Shown: positions 47,001-59,301, numbered from the stretch's first letter. The stretch: DNA of 64,000 nt from Gymnopilus junonius (GCA_015501075.1 JADNYJ010000017.1:310001-374000), one strand, 5' to 3'. Numbers and translations are program-made. The notes: generated from the sequence alone by a model not told the origin.

Positions 47001-49667
47001 TTCATTTCGTTCTCGTAATCAGGCCATTCAGAAGACATAGTCTATCGAAGAAAATAATAAGAAAGTATTGAATAGGGAAGAAAGAAAAGACGCACATGAT
47101 AAGTCGTCAAAACGACATCATGCTTCAAGATTTCAGATTTCTTCCTTGTTTTCGAATGACCTACACGACAAAGTCATGAGCAAAAAAAAATGTTATTCGA
47201 AATCGGACAAGTGAACTTACCGTGATAAATGAGAACTTTCAAACCACAGTTTGTCTTTGATTCAATCTCCTCCTTCCATTGGTCAAGCAGCGCCGTGGGC
47301 GCCAAAATGAGGGTTGTCTTACAGGCGTCGTTCTTGGAACGATTCTGAACTATACAAGCCATCCTAGAAATTCATTTAGCCGTCAGAATATTTTTGAAAG
47401 TAAGGCGTAATGACATACATTTGGACAGTCTTTTTTTTTTTAAAGAAAATACTTGACTTTAGTAATCTAAAAAACGATATGCCTTTGAACGTACCTTTCC
47501 AAGACCCATCTCATCGGCCAAGCAGCCACCCATTAGGGTGCTTTTCTCCTTATTAAGCATCCACGCAACACCCAAAACCTGGTGTTTCATCAGAGTGATC
47601 TCCATACCTGGGAACTTGTCCTCGAGGCTCTGCAATCCAAGCTCGGCCAATGCCTTGTCGACGCTATCAGACTTGTCGAATGTTTCCAACTTGCTGGCTT
47701 CTTCAAGGAAATGATCGAAACTAAAATAATAAGCAAACCAGTATTAATTAACAAACATACAGCATATATGCGCTTTGGAAAGCTCACTCGTCATGTTTAG
47801 CTTGAGGACCAATGAACAAGTTGCGTCCACGCCCGTGATAATCACCATTGTCATCAATACCATCATCATTGATCGGAGGAGGAACATTGATCCCCACACG
47901 CTCAATGATATGTTGGAAATCTGCCATACCTGGCATTGCAAGACTGCTGCCATCACTGTCATAGGGTTCTGAATCATCCATAGGGAAATCACTCGAAGGA
48001 CAGACATCGTTGTCGCTGGCGACAGAAGGGAACCTTGATGATGCAGGTGAACTGCTCTGAGCAACCGGTTTCTTTTCCTCTGGTTCGTCCTTCAGAGTGG
48101 TAAGGGGAGCAGCATACGAAGCAGGGATCTGCGGAGTAGGTTGATAATGAATAAACTGAGTTTGAGATGTCGATGCAATGGGCTGCGGAAAGGGTTTGCG
48201 ATCCACTTCCATTGGCGGGGTAACGGCGGCGGTGGAGGAAGAAAGGGATTTGAAGATTGGCGCCCATGAGCTGCAATGAAAGGGTCCTGGTTGCTGACAG
48301 GCTCTGCCTTCACTACCGACTGGTTCTGATCGGCGGAAGAAGACGTGTTGGCCAACATGGATGCGTAATGATGTTCAAGCGCGAGGAGTCTTGCCAGCTC
48401 TTCTTGGCACTCATTGATTCTTTGATAATCGTATTCGGTGGGACCATCTGGTCGGTACATGATTTGATTGAGAACGTTCTGCTGACCAGCAATAGACATG
48501 CGAACATCGTCCAATCTGACCATAGGGTCCTGTGTGTCGTAAGTGACGGTGTTGTACGGGCCAGCCATCCATTCAGCGTCGAGAGCTGCTTGAGAGCTGC
48601 CTGTCATTGTAGTGTTGGTGACGGGCGTAAACGGTGTCTTGAAACTGCTCTCTCTTTTCACTTTCTTTGTGAGACCAGCCGAGGAAGATTCACCCTTCAG
48701 GCCGGCTTCGTCCGTTCTTGTCGGGTCAAAGGCTACGTCGGAAAGGCGTTTACGAGGTATAATGTTCTCTGTAGGTTCAGGCTTGACGCGAACAAGGCTT
48801 GCCTCCGTTTTTATTGGAGCGGAGGATTGGAACGACTGACAGCTGTGCCAGTACGAGGAGCAGAGGAAGAAGATGGCAGTGATTTTCGGGATGATGCAGC
48901 AGTTTCCATAGCTTCGGAAGACGAGGATGTATTTGTCTAAAAATGACGATCAATGATTAAGCGCCTTCCCAAAGCAGGTACCATGAAAACTGTATGTGTA
49001 CTCACAAGATCAAAACCGACGCATTGGCGTTCGATTCTTCAGACTTTACAGCCTTCCTCTTGTGGTAAGCAGAAGTAAGATGAGACTGCATGATGAAAAC
49101 ACGTTTGTTGAATAAGGTTGAACGGGATGAAAAACGCGTTGACATACCCTGAACGGCGACAAAGATCCGAAGCCATCTCTTTTCCCCCCATCTGGAACGC
49201 GTATGCGTCTGCTCAACGCTATCTCCATGTTGCAGCCATCTTTGAGGCAGGTTACGGAGCCATCTATAAGAGAAAGACGAAGAAGGAAAGCTGTATGTGA
49301 ACACGCGTCATAGAGCGGCATATATGCGCACTTACATCCAACTCCGGGTTCTAACGTAACGCGAAACTGTACGCGTTGACCCAATTAGGCTTATTCTCGC
49401 ACATTCAGGCATAAAGAAGGGACTCACGTCGTGTTCACCCGGACAGAGTGACAAATGCCTGCGAAGTTCGTCGACGTAGAACCTGGGAACGCGCTCATCC
49501 TAAAAAAAAATTAACAATGAGCCACACGTGCACCGTGTCGAACCCCCTAATGACAGGGCCATAAAAGACGAAAATAGAGGCAGGGGACGACGTACGGAAG
49601 TGTCGGGAGGTAAATTGAGGTGAACTCTGGCCAGTGCGGCAAGAGCACTGGGGCCGATGTCTGCCAT
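44091..49667 (-). CDS. SNF2-family DNA translocase with internal RING finger
   Basis: A nuclear ATPase of the Rad5/Rad16/Uls1 group, which moves along DNA and acts as a ubiquitin-ligase-like or SUMO-targeted factor. The start at 49667 (MADIGPSALAALARVHLNLP) leads through several short exons to a Cys2-His2-like finger (TCLKDGCNM ... SHLTSAYHKRK). A long Ser/Pro-rich acidic region follows, then the helicase: GGCLADEMGLGK at about 47497-47532, LILAPTALLDQWKEE, the DEAQ box VIADEAQNIRNRR near 46750, and ALTGTPIVNTLAD. A C3HC4 RING (CPICYDAMTD ... CPVCRALL) lies between the two helicase lobes, and the second lobe has LDLGWSQAVEAQAFDRVHRV. The C-terminus is GLDTRGRLLQD. Near 48215-48225 a run of C appears one base short, shifting frame between LPPPPPLPRQWK and PMEVDRKPF. 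Uls1 is the closest guess, not certain. Confidence 0.85.
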
Positions 49668-50196
49668 GCAGAGGAGAGGATGCGGTTGTTTGGGGGGGAA
49701 TTGTTGCTGGTGCCCACCAAATCGCGGGCTTTTTGGGTCGCGCGGAATTCCCACGCCAATTTAGTAAACGAGCCCCAATCAGGGTCCAATTGTGCATCAC
49801 TCCAATAACTGGGCCAAACGCGTCGTTCATCATTGCAATGCCAGAGGAACCTTAACATGGCCCATGTTCGATAAGAGGACTCGTGTAGAATAAAATCGGA
49901 CTATGTCCCAAAGAATCACTGCTTTTATTGCATGATAAGGCCCTAATGAAATTGGTGCTGACATATTACAATATAATCGAAATAAAAGCGCGCAGCTGTC
50001 AGAAGGTGGATGGCGCGTCGTGTCAGATGACAAGATAACAAAGACACGCGTTCATAAAACCACCACAAGTCTTTCACGTCGCCATGTTCGTTGCGAACGC
50101 AGTCTAGAATGCAACGTGCAGTGCCTTGAAATTTCCACACATATGTACCATGCTCACTGACGAATTCAATTTAATTTACTAATACAACGGCAGTAC
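49668..50196. other. intergenic upstream of SNF2 gene
   Basis: An ATG-led extension of the first SNF2 exon is open to 49754, so the start could be slightly further out. The rest shows nothing recognisable. Confidence 0.4.
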
Positions 50197-51255
50197 TTAT
50201 TGCACCTCCTTCCTCTTCCAAATCATCAGATACTCCTTGCCCTCATGACTCGGTGAAGACTTCTCTGGAACCTTCTCCAACACCTTGTCGAAATCCCCTT
50301 CCAAAAGCTCTACATAATCTTTCGGCCGATGGTAATACGGCGGACCCGTCTCCCCGTATGGAAGGATGGGGAAGAGAACGGCGATGAGATACCCTCCTGG
50401 TTTGATCAACTTGATCATTTGTTTGCCCCATTCCGGACGTAAGGCAGGAGGTAGGGCAGTGAAGAATCTACGAGGAGCGGATGGATACATACATGTCAGT
50501 AACTTGAACTTGAACTCGAAGCGCCCAAGATTTGGTAGAAATTAAAATAGAACTCACGTGTGGTCGTAGATAAGATCAAATCGCTGACTCTCAGGAGGAT
50601 TACAGGTGAAGAAATCGTCCTTAGAGATCCTGCCCAAGAAATTCGGATTCTTCGCTCGCTCTTTCTCGATTATCCTGCAATCCCGAAAAAATTTGAATCG
50701 GCCAAATAGAAAAATAGGACGATTTCCCTACTCACTCTTCCGCTATCTTAATCGGAGTGTCAGCAATTTCCAAACCGAGGGTATCAATCCCAGAGTATTA
50801 GCGATGTATGGAATATCATATCCCTGCAAACGGATTAACGACCTTCTTCAAACACACCACAAAACAAATCTGGCTTACACCACCACATCCAGGATGAGCG
50901 CACGTCCCGTCGACGGAAAAACAATCCCGCTGGACTCAACAGCCTCCTTCAAAGACAATTGAGGTTCTTTGAAATCCCAAGGTGTAACGCCCTTTGTCCT
51001 ATATTCCAAACCAAAAGAACGTTTTTGTTAGAACTTAGATTCACAAAATGCCACTCTCGTTGCTTCATCGTCAAAGCGTCGAAGTAACTTCAAAGGGCCT
51101 AACCCAAGTAAAAATCAACGAACGCACGCACCAGGCAAGTTCCCAAGTAGAGGGATCGTCAGGTTTAACCACATCAGCAGGGATAAGCCCTTCGGCATTG
51201 GGTTCACTACATCCCTTAGCACGAATCCTTCAGGATTAGGTTCTTTCAGCGCCAT
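50197..51255 (-). pseudogene. TPMT-type thiol/thiocyanate methyltransferase, frame broken
   Basis: The protein resembles fungal S-adenosylmethionine-dependent methyltransferases of the thiopurine/thiocyanate methyltransferase family. Recognisable blocks on the minus strand include DDPSTWELAW, VTPWDFKEPQLSLKEAV, GYDIPYIANTLG, LEIADTPIKIAE, FDLIYDHTFFTALPPALRPE and IKPGGYLIAVLFPI; introns of normal size separate most of them. Three frame conflicts remain. The ATG at 51255 (MALKEPNPEG) is out of frame with the next block. The glycine-rich cofactor motif (PGCGG) is readable only in an alternative frame at about 50885-50910. The GYDIPYIANTLG and LEIADTPIKIAE blocks also lie in different frames. 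Either this copy is dead or the assembly has several one-base errors. The C-terminal exon is intact. Confidence 0.7.
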
Positions 51256-51589
51256 CGTTATCGAGGAAAGATTCAGAGGTGGTGTATGTCGGAGTGAAAA
51301 GAAAGGAATGATCTGTGGGTATTGAGACCTGGATTTATCTATTCAGGGCCAGAAATCTAATCGGCTCGCGCCGTATTGCTCATGCTTAGTCAAGGATGAA
51401 CGATGACCGAGGTCGGCAGTGACCAGTGACCACTAGGCCTGTCTTGTATGTCTTCTGCAGAAATAAATACCCGGGACGATGAAAAAGAAGGAGTTCAACA
51501 GTTCAATTATTCAGGACACAGCTGTAGTCATTATTACATCAGAAAATCCTCAACAAAAAGAGAATCTCTCTCTCCAATTGATTCCAGTC
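51256..51589. other. short intergenic spacer
   Basis: About 330 bases between two minus-strand genes; nothing recognisable. Confidence 0.4.
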
Positions 51590-52386
51590 TTATCCTACCT
51601 TCAAGGACCCCAGCTCCCTCCTCAAATCCCTAATAACCCCTTCCAAATCTTCACCATTCTGTCCCTTCTCAAGCGCCACTTTGATCGCCTTCCAAGCTTC
51701 CGCATTATCCGATCCCCAGCACCAGCACCGACTCTGCACTGCACCGCCGTCTTATACTTCGCCGACGTGGACGACTTGGTCCCAACGACTACCAGCCGGT
51801 CTTTGAGCAGCGCACTTTTTTGGAACTGATGGTGCATGGGGAGTTTATTTTGCCTGCTTCGATGAGGTAGAGGATGCCGCCGAATTGGGTTTTGTCGTTT
51901 TTACAGCTGTATGTACGTTACACCATATGTCAGAAAAAAATAAGAAAAAAGAAAAACGAATCCCCACTTACACATTATCCTCAAGCCAATTCAAAATCCT
52001 CTCCATCGTCGTCTTATCGTCATAGTACGTATCGTCCAATCCAGGCGTATCAATCAAATACACCTGCGGTTCGCCACTCTCACATAGGAACGCCTGAGTA
52101 TTTTTCGTACCGTCATCGTATGAATCACCGACGCTAGCGGCGGTTTTGCCTAGAGCAGTATTTATGAACTGTGAATGAGCAATGAGAATTAACGACGAAT
52201 TTTATTGGCATCGGAAGTAGTCGACTTACAGAGCTTTTACCTACTCCTGCTTGGCCAATGACCCTGGAAGAGTACGTTCTGGAGTTAGCATATCGCTTTG
52301 CGTTTTGGAGTTTCGAAGTAGGTAAAAAAGTACGCGTACAGGATGACAGGGTGCATTTGGGAATTATCCGAATTTTTGCTTGTCAT
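51590..52386 (-). pseudogene. AIG1-like P-loop GTPase, degraded
   Basis: The first exons on the minus strand encode a GTPase core. Walker A is VIGQAGVGKSSFIN, split by an intron after the Ser pair. A switch-I-like segment follows (GDSYDDGTKNTQAF), and G3 is LIDTPGLDDTYYDDKT. Such proteins belong to the AIG1/TRAFAC-like GTPases expanded in Agaricomycetes; function unknown. After YLIEAGKINSP the frame shifts: the expected G4 region (FQKSALLKDRLVVVGTKSS) is in a second frame, and the C-terminal helix (NAEAWKAIKVALEKGQ) in a third, ending at a stop at 51590. The segment between G3 and G4 is also shorter than expected. I read it as a truncated, frameshifted copy. Confidence 0.6.
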
Positions 52387-53787
52387 TGATGGACGCTAAG
52401 AAATGCGGGACGTGCAGACTTGTTTTGAAACTGAGGACGGAATGGGATATACTTAACTTGACTCGCAAGACCGCATCCTGCTGTAGGAAACGTGTGAGAC
52501 TGTAACACACTAGCAGTATGAATTTACAATTGGATGCAAAGTCCTCACCTCAAACACGAGTTTCTTGAATCTTGACTGCATCTTGATCGAACATTGACAG
52601 AAAGAACAATGCAGAAGCTCAAAACTGCCCACTGCCACCGTAAGTGCTAGTGACAACTTGGACTTGAAGATCGATTCGACTGCGCATACGAACAAGGAAA
52701 TAAAGGGGATGTATAGGACAGTGCCTGTACCGAAAGGAAATCCACTAGAACCTCTAAGCAATGAGCACTGAGGATAGTCGGAGCACCCTGCACATGCTTA
52801 TGCAGCGTGGGTGGCAATATAGACACCCAATGTCATGCCATGCCACGGAGGGGGTGCGGACAACACGAGGATCTGGAAGACTATAGTCGATCGACGAGAT
52901 GCCACTGGCACAGTGGCAGTGGAAGGCAGACCCAAATTTAGACGAAGATTGGCCAAGCTGGGAGATCGGAAAGCATGAAGGATTTATCTTTGAAATCTTG
53001 GTATAATCACCCAATCCAGAAACAGAAACACCAAAGGAAGTCAACGTGTCAACCCTTAACGCCCATCGCTAGCCAACTAAGTAACCTAATCTGCCTTGCG
53101 CGACCTTCAGCATGTCTACCAACGCAGATTAGAGTATAGTAAGAGATGACGATGAGGCATCATCGATCATTGTATATCCTCTGGTAATCTAACTTGGTTA
53201 TAGGCGAAAGAGTGCAGACAGGTTAAGATTAAAATACTTGTGGATGTCAAGTAGGTGTTCGAAACGAAGAGCAATGATCAAGGAAATGGCCCTTCGAAGA
53301 TATCAGGGATGCCCAGATAGACAAAGATCTGAGGCGTGCAGCATGAATAACCAAAGAATAAGTAAGAGTTAATTATTTTGTGAAACAGTTGTAGTTGTAG
53401 TGCAAGTTGATCATGAAGGGCATCGCCACAAGTCAATCTGCCTCCGCCATCAGTGATCCAACAGAGAAGTTCCATAGATTAAGAGGCTGTCATGTGTTCA
53501 TGTGGAGTAGCAGACGCTCAATGTAATCTGAAAGTCGGTGAGGAGCGGAGGGAGATTACAATCCATGTGGCTTGGAAGTCGGATGTAAAAGTGATCAGTG
53601 AAAGGGGCGCACTGTCGGGAGGCCGGAGTGATTAGCGGCCGGCATCACACTCCGCAATCTAAATCCGGTGGCTTACTCCGGCCGGTGACCAATGCCAAAG
53701 ACGGAAAGTCCCGGGTGCAACAATCCCAACGTCACGAAAATTCGTTGGTCCGTCGTTAAACCACAGCGTACTCGCCCTTTCTTCATC
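52387..53787. other. intergenic, no gene seen
   Basis: A few short open frames without recognisable products. The last 100 bases are the presumed promoter of the ATP synthase gene. Confidence 0.4.
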
Positions 53788-54431
53788 ATGTCCTAGTACG
53801 TGTTTTATGCTTTCGAAGGGTCGTATAAGCTGACAGGTGTCATTTTCCTGCTTTTTTTCTTTCTTACAACCTCCGCTGGGACTTTCACTTTCTGCACCTC
53901 ATCTGACGATCTTCAATGAACTGCGAACGGTTTCTCTCTGGCCTGACTCTGTTTCGACGAACGAAATCACGTCCCACCATTCATGTCTTTAAACCTTCTC
54001 ATAATCTTCAAATCTGAAAAAACGGCAACGAAAACAGCCAAGTATTCGGCAAAGCCATCAAAAACGAATACCTCGCTCTGGGGACATTCGCAACCGCCTT
54101 TGGCGGCGCCTGGCTCGCGACGCGCGGGGGCAGCAAGACTGCGCAGGCCAAACCCCAGAATGTGGAACAGGCCAAGGAGAGCGTGCCTATCGCTGCCAGC
54201 TCCTCGTGAGTTTCTTCATTGGATTTTTTTGGTTTGGTGTAGGGTCGGTTCACTGATTACCTTTCACTATTGGCGCGTGATTAGAGAGGAGGAACAATTG
54301 TGAGTTTTTAGTTTCGTTTCACAGGAGCTGGAGGGTGAGAGGTACTGATAATGATGTGTTTCTGTAGCATCTTAAACTTCATCAAGGAGGCTGAGAAGGA
54401 GGGTGCTGGTGCTTCAAGCGGTGGTCACTAG
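53788..54431 (+). CDS. ATP19: mitochondrial ATP synthase subunit k (Atp19)
   Basis: A small inner-membrane protein of the F0 sector that supports ATP synthase dimers. The model has four exons, 53788-53795, 54038-54205, 54285-54299 and 54368-54431, giving 84 aa. The first coding exon is 8 nt, and splicing creates MSYQVFGKAIKNEYLALGTF, which matches the family start. The single membrane segment (TFATAFGGAWLATRGG) follows, then the soluble tail ending SSEEEQFILNFIKEAEKE, assembled partly from a 15-nt exon, plus a short Gly/Ser end. The first intron is long for this window (242 nt). The identification rests on the N-terminal block and the EEEQFI tail motif. Confidence 0.85.
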
Positions 54432-54898
54432 ATTCTGTTAGGGGAGGTGAAGGAAGAGGGATGCATAGAGAGCAGCCAGCTTTTGCTTGATGTTGTCCGA
54501 TGTCGAAAACATAGAATTTACGACTTTCTTTCTTTGCGACGAACGAGCGACCTATTCAGCCGAGCATTGGGAAGACGACCACCAGCTCTGAGATCCTTGT
54601 TTATGTACTCCAACGCAATTTCTAAGAGCAAAATATGAGCGTAGTCGCAGTCGCAGTCCGAACTCTCGGGGACGGTGTTTGTAACCGTTCCTTTTCCAGG
54701 GCGACAGGAATTTCATCATTCCATCAGACAGGCTTTCTTTTATACTTTTTATACTTGAACCATTCACCCTAGCGGTGAAGGATCTTTCTCAACGACACGC
54801 TCTTTACGATACACCACAGCACTGTCTTTTTAGTGTTTAGTGTCCCCGCGCTTTGTTTTGCCAGGCAGAACTTGTAGAGGCTGGAGTTACCAGTGGCC
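54432..54898. other. intergenic spacer
   Basis: Presumed 3' UTR of the ATP synthase gene and upstream region of the next gene; nothing else seen. Confidence 0.4.
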
Positions 54899-57849
54899 AT
54901 GAGCGCACAGTCCACTGCGGACAACTCCACAGTTAGTTCAAAGCCCATGTCGCCCTCACGAGCTCTGGACCGAAGCCATTGCACCTTCCATTAGCCTCCG
55001 TCGTTGGTTCCTCCAACTCACCTTCTACACCCGACTTCTCATCTCTTGCAGCAGATGCAGATCCCAGTGCTTCTGTCCATGGCTCGCGGGCTCAAATCGA
55101 GAAATCAATCACCCTCAACTCCCCCACCGGCAGCTCCCCTCTCAGTCCCAGCATCTCAGGACTGAGGAAACAGTCCAGCAACCCAAACTCCCGAAGACAA
55201 TCCTCCATATCCTACATATCCTCTCCTCCCTCGTACTCGCCCTCCACACCCCAATTCGCGTTCAACTCCAAACGCCAGTCGGTGGATGCTGCGGCTTCAG
55301 CTACGCTCGTCCGCTCGCCTCTTTCCAGTGTGCACCCCTCGTTTGCGTTTGTGGATACGCTGGATTTGTCTAGAGAGGGATCTGGGGGTGGGGCTGGGTT
55401 GGGTAGGAGTAATTCCCTAGGCGGTCGTGCTGGGCGAGGCGCGAGTTCGAGGTCCCCTAGGAGCCCGAATATTGGAGAGAGGTCGAGTACGGGTTCGATT
55501 GTCTCCAGTCAGCACGCGAGGCATTTGAAGGAGCGGCCGCCTGCTACTTTAGCGGAGAAGTATATTTCTTTTTCTTTGTCCTCTTTTACGAGTTGCTGAG
55601 GTATTCCTCTCTTCATTTTCTTTAGGCACGCGGAGCTGCTGCATTTTATAGCACAGAAAGAGTCCAAATGTCTCGAGCTGCGTTCTCAGCTCGCAATGCA
55701 CGAAACTGAGCTTCTACAACGTATGATTCTTCCTAGCTTACACTAAGTACATACATCGCTAACTTTCTAACTTGACTAGTAAAACGCAAATGGGAACGCA
55801 TAGTCAACCGAGGATTCGAAAAAGCCCTGTCGCCCAACTCCTCCAAATCCTCGAACACTAACACCTCGTCTGTACACCCCTCAGACCCTTACGCCTCCAC
55901 CTCCACCTCATCTTCCTTACCCCTCTCAGCATCATCCACCCTCCCCTCCTCATTAGCATCCCATTCTCCCCCAACTCCTCCACATCCACATCCTCCACCT
56001 CTCCGCCCTCCTCGTCTTACTTCCCCACTTTAAGCTTAAATGCGCCTCATTCAGCGTCAAGCGCTGCACAAGGTGTGGCGCATGGGGCGGTTGTATTGGA
56101 AGGCATCAAGGAGAGCGTGCAGGGCATGAGCAGGTTCATAGCCGCTGGGTTGGAGTCGATCGTGCATGTCGGTCCGCCTACACCTGCTGTAGTATCAGAG
56201 GCGGAGTCTGGTCATCATCATACAGCACCTTTGCCACTTATGCTTGGGTCGGGTGTTGGGGTGAATGTTGGTTCCATTTCAGGCTCAGGTTCGGGCTCAA
56301 TTACGACAACGATGATGACCGCTACTACTACCACGCCGAGCTTCACAGCTGCAAATATTAAGAACATCAAGAAGAGTAAACGCCAGAGTTACCTCGGCCA
56401 TGAACAGAAGGAATCGCAGTCCTCTTCTTCTACGTCTACGTCTACATCGACGTCCACATTCACATCTACATCTACATCCACCTCTGTTACTTCCGCTACC
56501 TCTGTTACTTCCAGCCTTCGATCTGGGTTGTCGACCTTGAGCTCTGGCTCAGGCTCGGGAACTTCGACTACCAAGGACGGAGGAGGGAGTCCACTGCTCC
56601 TGATGCCCATGCCGATGACGAAGACGATGCAGAGGACGATTTCGGCGACTTTGAAACCGGCCAAGCACCACCCCAGGCGGCATTGGCATTCCATTCCCGC
56701 TCAAGTTCAAGTCCCAGTCTAGAAGATGAGCAAGAGCAGGTGTTGATGGTGCGCGATACAGGGGCTACGCCGACTATGTCTCCCAATCCTGCGTTTGAGA
56801 AAAGGATGCGGAGGGAGGGGAGGAAGGAGAAGGAGGGGAGGAAAGAGAAGGAGAGAGTGAAGGTAGAGAGGCTGGTGTTGAGTCCTGGTTTTGCCGTTAA
56901 TGACAAGGACAGGGAGAGACAGCAGCAACAGCGCGGGGATGGAGATGAGGTTGGGTGGGCCGATGATGCTTGGGGTGATTCGCTGTCGTCGTCGGTATCT
57001 TCCACGGGGACGAGCCGGAGTCAGAGTCGACCTCAGCCTCAACGGAATCAGCAAAATCAGCAGCATCAACAGCAACAACAACATCGGACCCAAGACCCTT
57101 CAAAGTCTTCCAACTCCAATTCCAACTCTAGCACCGGGCCCAAATCCCCTCTGGCACCCATGTCGTCGATGCCCGGGCTCAGCATGGGTATGAACATGAA
57201 CATGAATATGGGAGCTATGAACATGAACACCCCCACGGCTCAGCAAGTTAGCTCGTGGGTGGGTAGTATGGGTACGAGTGTGGGTAAGAAGTGGGGTGAG
57301 ATTGCAAAGGGGGGGTCGACGTGAGTTTGTTTTTCTTTTCTTGTTTTGGTTCCTATTTCTTCTTCTTTCTCTTTGCTTGACGATAACCTGGCTCTCTACC
57401 CTCTTTCCAGGTTCGTGAAAAACCAAAAGAGAGCCTCTTTGCTCCTTTCGGATATGCAACAGAGCATCGTGTCTGCCCTAGGCTCGCCTGTGGCGATTTC
57501 TAATTCAAATTCAAACCCAAATTCCGCTACCAAGGCATCGTCGCCGTTACAAACGCCTTACACACCCGCCTTTTCATCCAACGCTTCCCAGCGTGCTGCT
57601 ACTACTCCAACATCCGCATCAACATCCACATCGTTACTGGATGACTCTGACGACGAGAGTTACGGCGAGAGCAGCAAGGGGGGTATTGTCCCCGTTATGG
57701 TGCCCGATTCGTTGATCGGGCCTTCGGGATTGAAATTGCAGGCCTCGGCTGCACCTCTTGCTGCTGCGCTGAAGACGCCTCAGGTTGTGGTGAAGCAGAC
57801 GACGGTGCGCACAGGAGCAAAGGAGGACGAGGACGAGTGGAATTGGTGA
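54899..57849 (+). CDS. DUF4048-type Ser-rich protein, with frame breaks
   Basis: A fungal protein of unknown function. ATG 54899 opens MSAQSTADNSTVSSKPMSPS. The conserved core is spread over short exons: LKERPPATLAEK, then HAELLHFIAQKESKCLELRS, then LKRKWERIVNRGFEKAL, a likely coiled coil. The middle is Ser/Thr/Pro rich with VVLEGIKESVQGMSRFIAAG. The tail has an acidic DDFGDFETG motif and ends KEDEDEWNW. A clean intron (57321-57410) joins GEIAKGGST to FVKNQKRASLLL. Three frame changes lack introns: near 54983 (SHCTF to PLASVV), near 55980 and near 56595. Each would be repaired by one base. Because the flanking codons stay conserved, sequence error is as likely as decay. DDFGDF resembles the FGDF-type ligand bound by adaptor gamma-ear domains; that link is inference. 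Confidence 0.6.
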
Positions 57850-59301
57850 TTGGTGATTGAATGCTCTTGATTCTTTCTTGTTTTTTTTTGGCGGGGGGCC
57901 TTTTTTTGTTTTCTTGTTCGCTCGTTCGCCGTCATTGTTGCACTTCAACTGTGACCACAACTCTTCCTTCGACATCATGATCCATGCTACTTAGGCATAG
58001 TCCTGTCCTGTCCTGTCCTGCCACATCCTTCTGAACGTCCTCCTTTTCTTGCCGGCTTCTCTTTAATCATAATGCATAATGCATCACTATTTTCCACATA
58101 TCACACGCGTCCCATCCCATATCACACCGCAGCCCACTCTCCTTGCTTATTCTCGCGTGTTTGCCATGCACCAAGCAGCCTGAACCTCGGCACCGGCGGT
58201 GTATGTACCGGTGCTGTTCAAACTTCAAAATTTAGGTTTCAGGGCCACGACAATGGTCCTAGGCTAGGACGCCCAAGGTGAAGATTAGCGATGACGACGA
58301 CTATGACGATGGTGCCTTGCTGATAACTGTGGTCTCATGATATGTTGGGGCGGTCTCGTGAATCTGTAGGGTTTCAAGTTTGCCTGCAGCTGTGTCGAAG
58401 ACACCTCCGAGTCAAGTGAATCAAGGGGAGTCCAATCAACCAAAGTCAGGAAAGGAAGAAGAAGACCTGGCGAGAAGAAGTATGTCATGAGTGGAATTGG
58501 CGAATTGATTTCGTTCGAGTGTCGATACCTGGGAGATTTTCTTTTTTTGACAGGTCTTTTTTCGGTCGGGCTTTGGGGATTCCTTTAACTTTTTTTGTTT
58601 CTTTGTTCAAACTTCCTCCTTCGCCCTTTGTTCATCGTCTCCTCCGATATTTCTTCATAATCATACTATGCGTGGTCCTCAGCCTGTACTTGTCTTCTGA
58701 ACGTACTCCTGTCATTACTGCCTTGATAGCATTTTCTCGCACATCACATTATCACACCGCAGCCCATCACAACGCATTCTTTTATCTCGCCTTTTCACAA
58801 TGTAATACCCCGTGCTGTAATCATCGTCGACGTCTATAGTCGCTAAAAATTATAGTTTAATGTCTTTCCTTAACTCGCCTCTTTTTTGGGTCCGCCGATT
58901 CATGACGCAGGGTGGTGAGAAGGGTTCGGGAAAGGCTGAACGTGAACGCGCCTCTAAAGCGAGGTTTACTCGGTACTGAGGCTGGACATGGCGTCGAGTA
59001 TAGTCTTCTGATTAGAGATCTGGGGTGCACTTAGTTAGTATGTCCGCCGAAATACCAACTAGGCGGCTTGGATGGTTCCCAATCGCGTGTTGATGTTGTC
59101 GCACTTGATGATGGCTCTGGTCCTCACACCACATTTATCTCATATATGATAACGCCTTTAATCATGGCACAAAATCTGGTTTATTATAGTCATACATATC
59201 AGTCAATCATAGTAAGATATCATCATACGTGTGCTAAGGAAGTAGTTGTAGTCAAAGGTCATTGGAAATATTAGTACATACAATAGTGTTTCGAGGTCTG
59301 T
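57850..59301. other. intergenic with short duplicated motif
   Basis: A TCCTG/GTCCT short tandem repeat lies at about 58002-58020. A 17-base string, TATCACACCGCAGCCCA, occurs at 58120-58136 and again at 58750-58766. No gene is supported. Confidence 0.45.
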
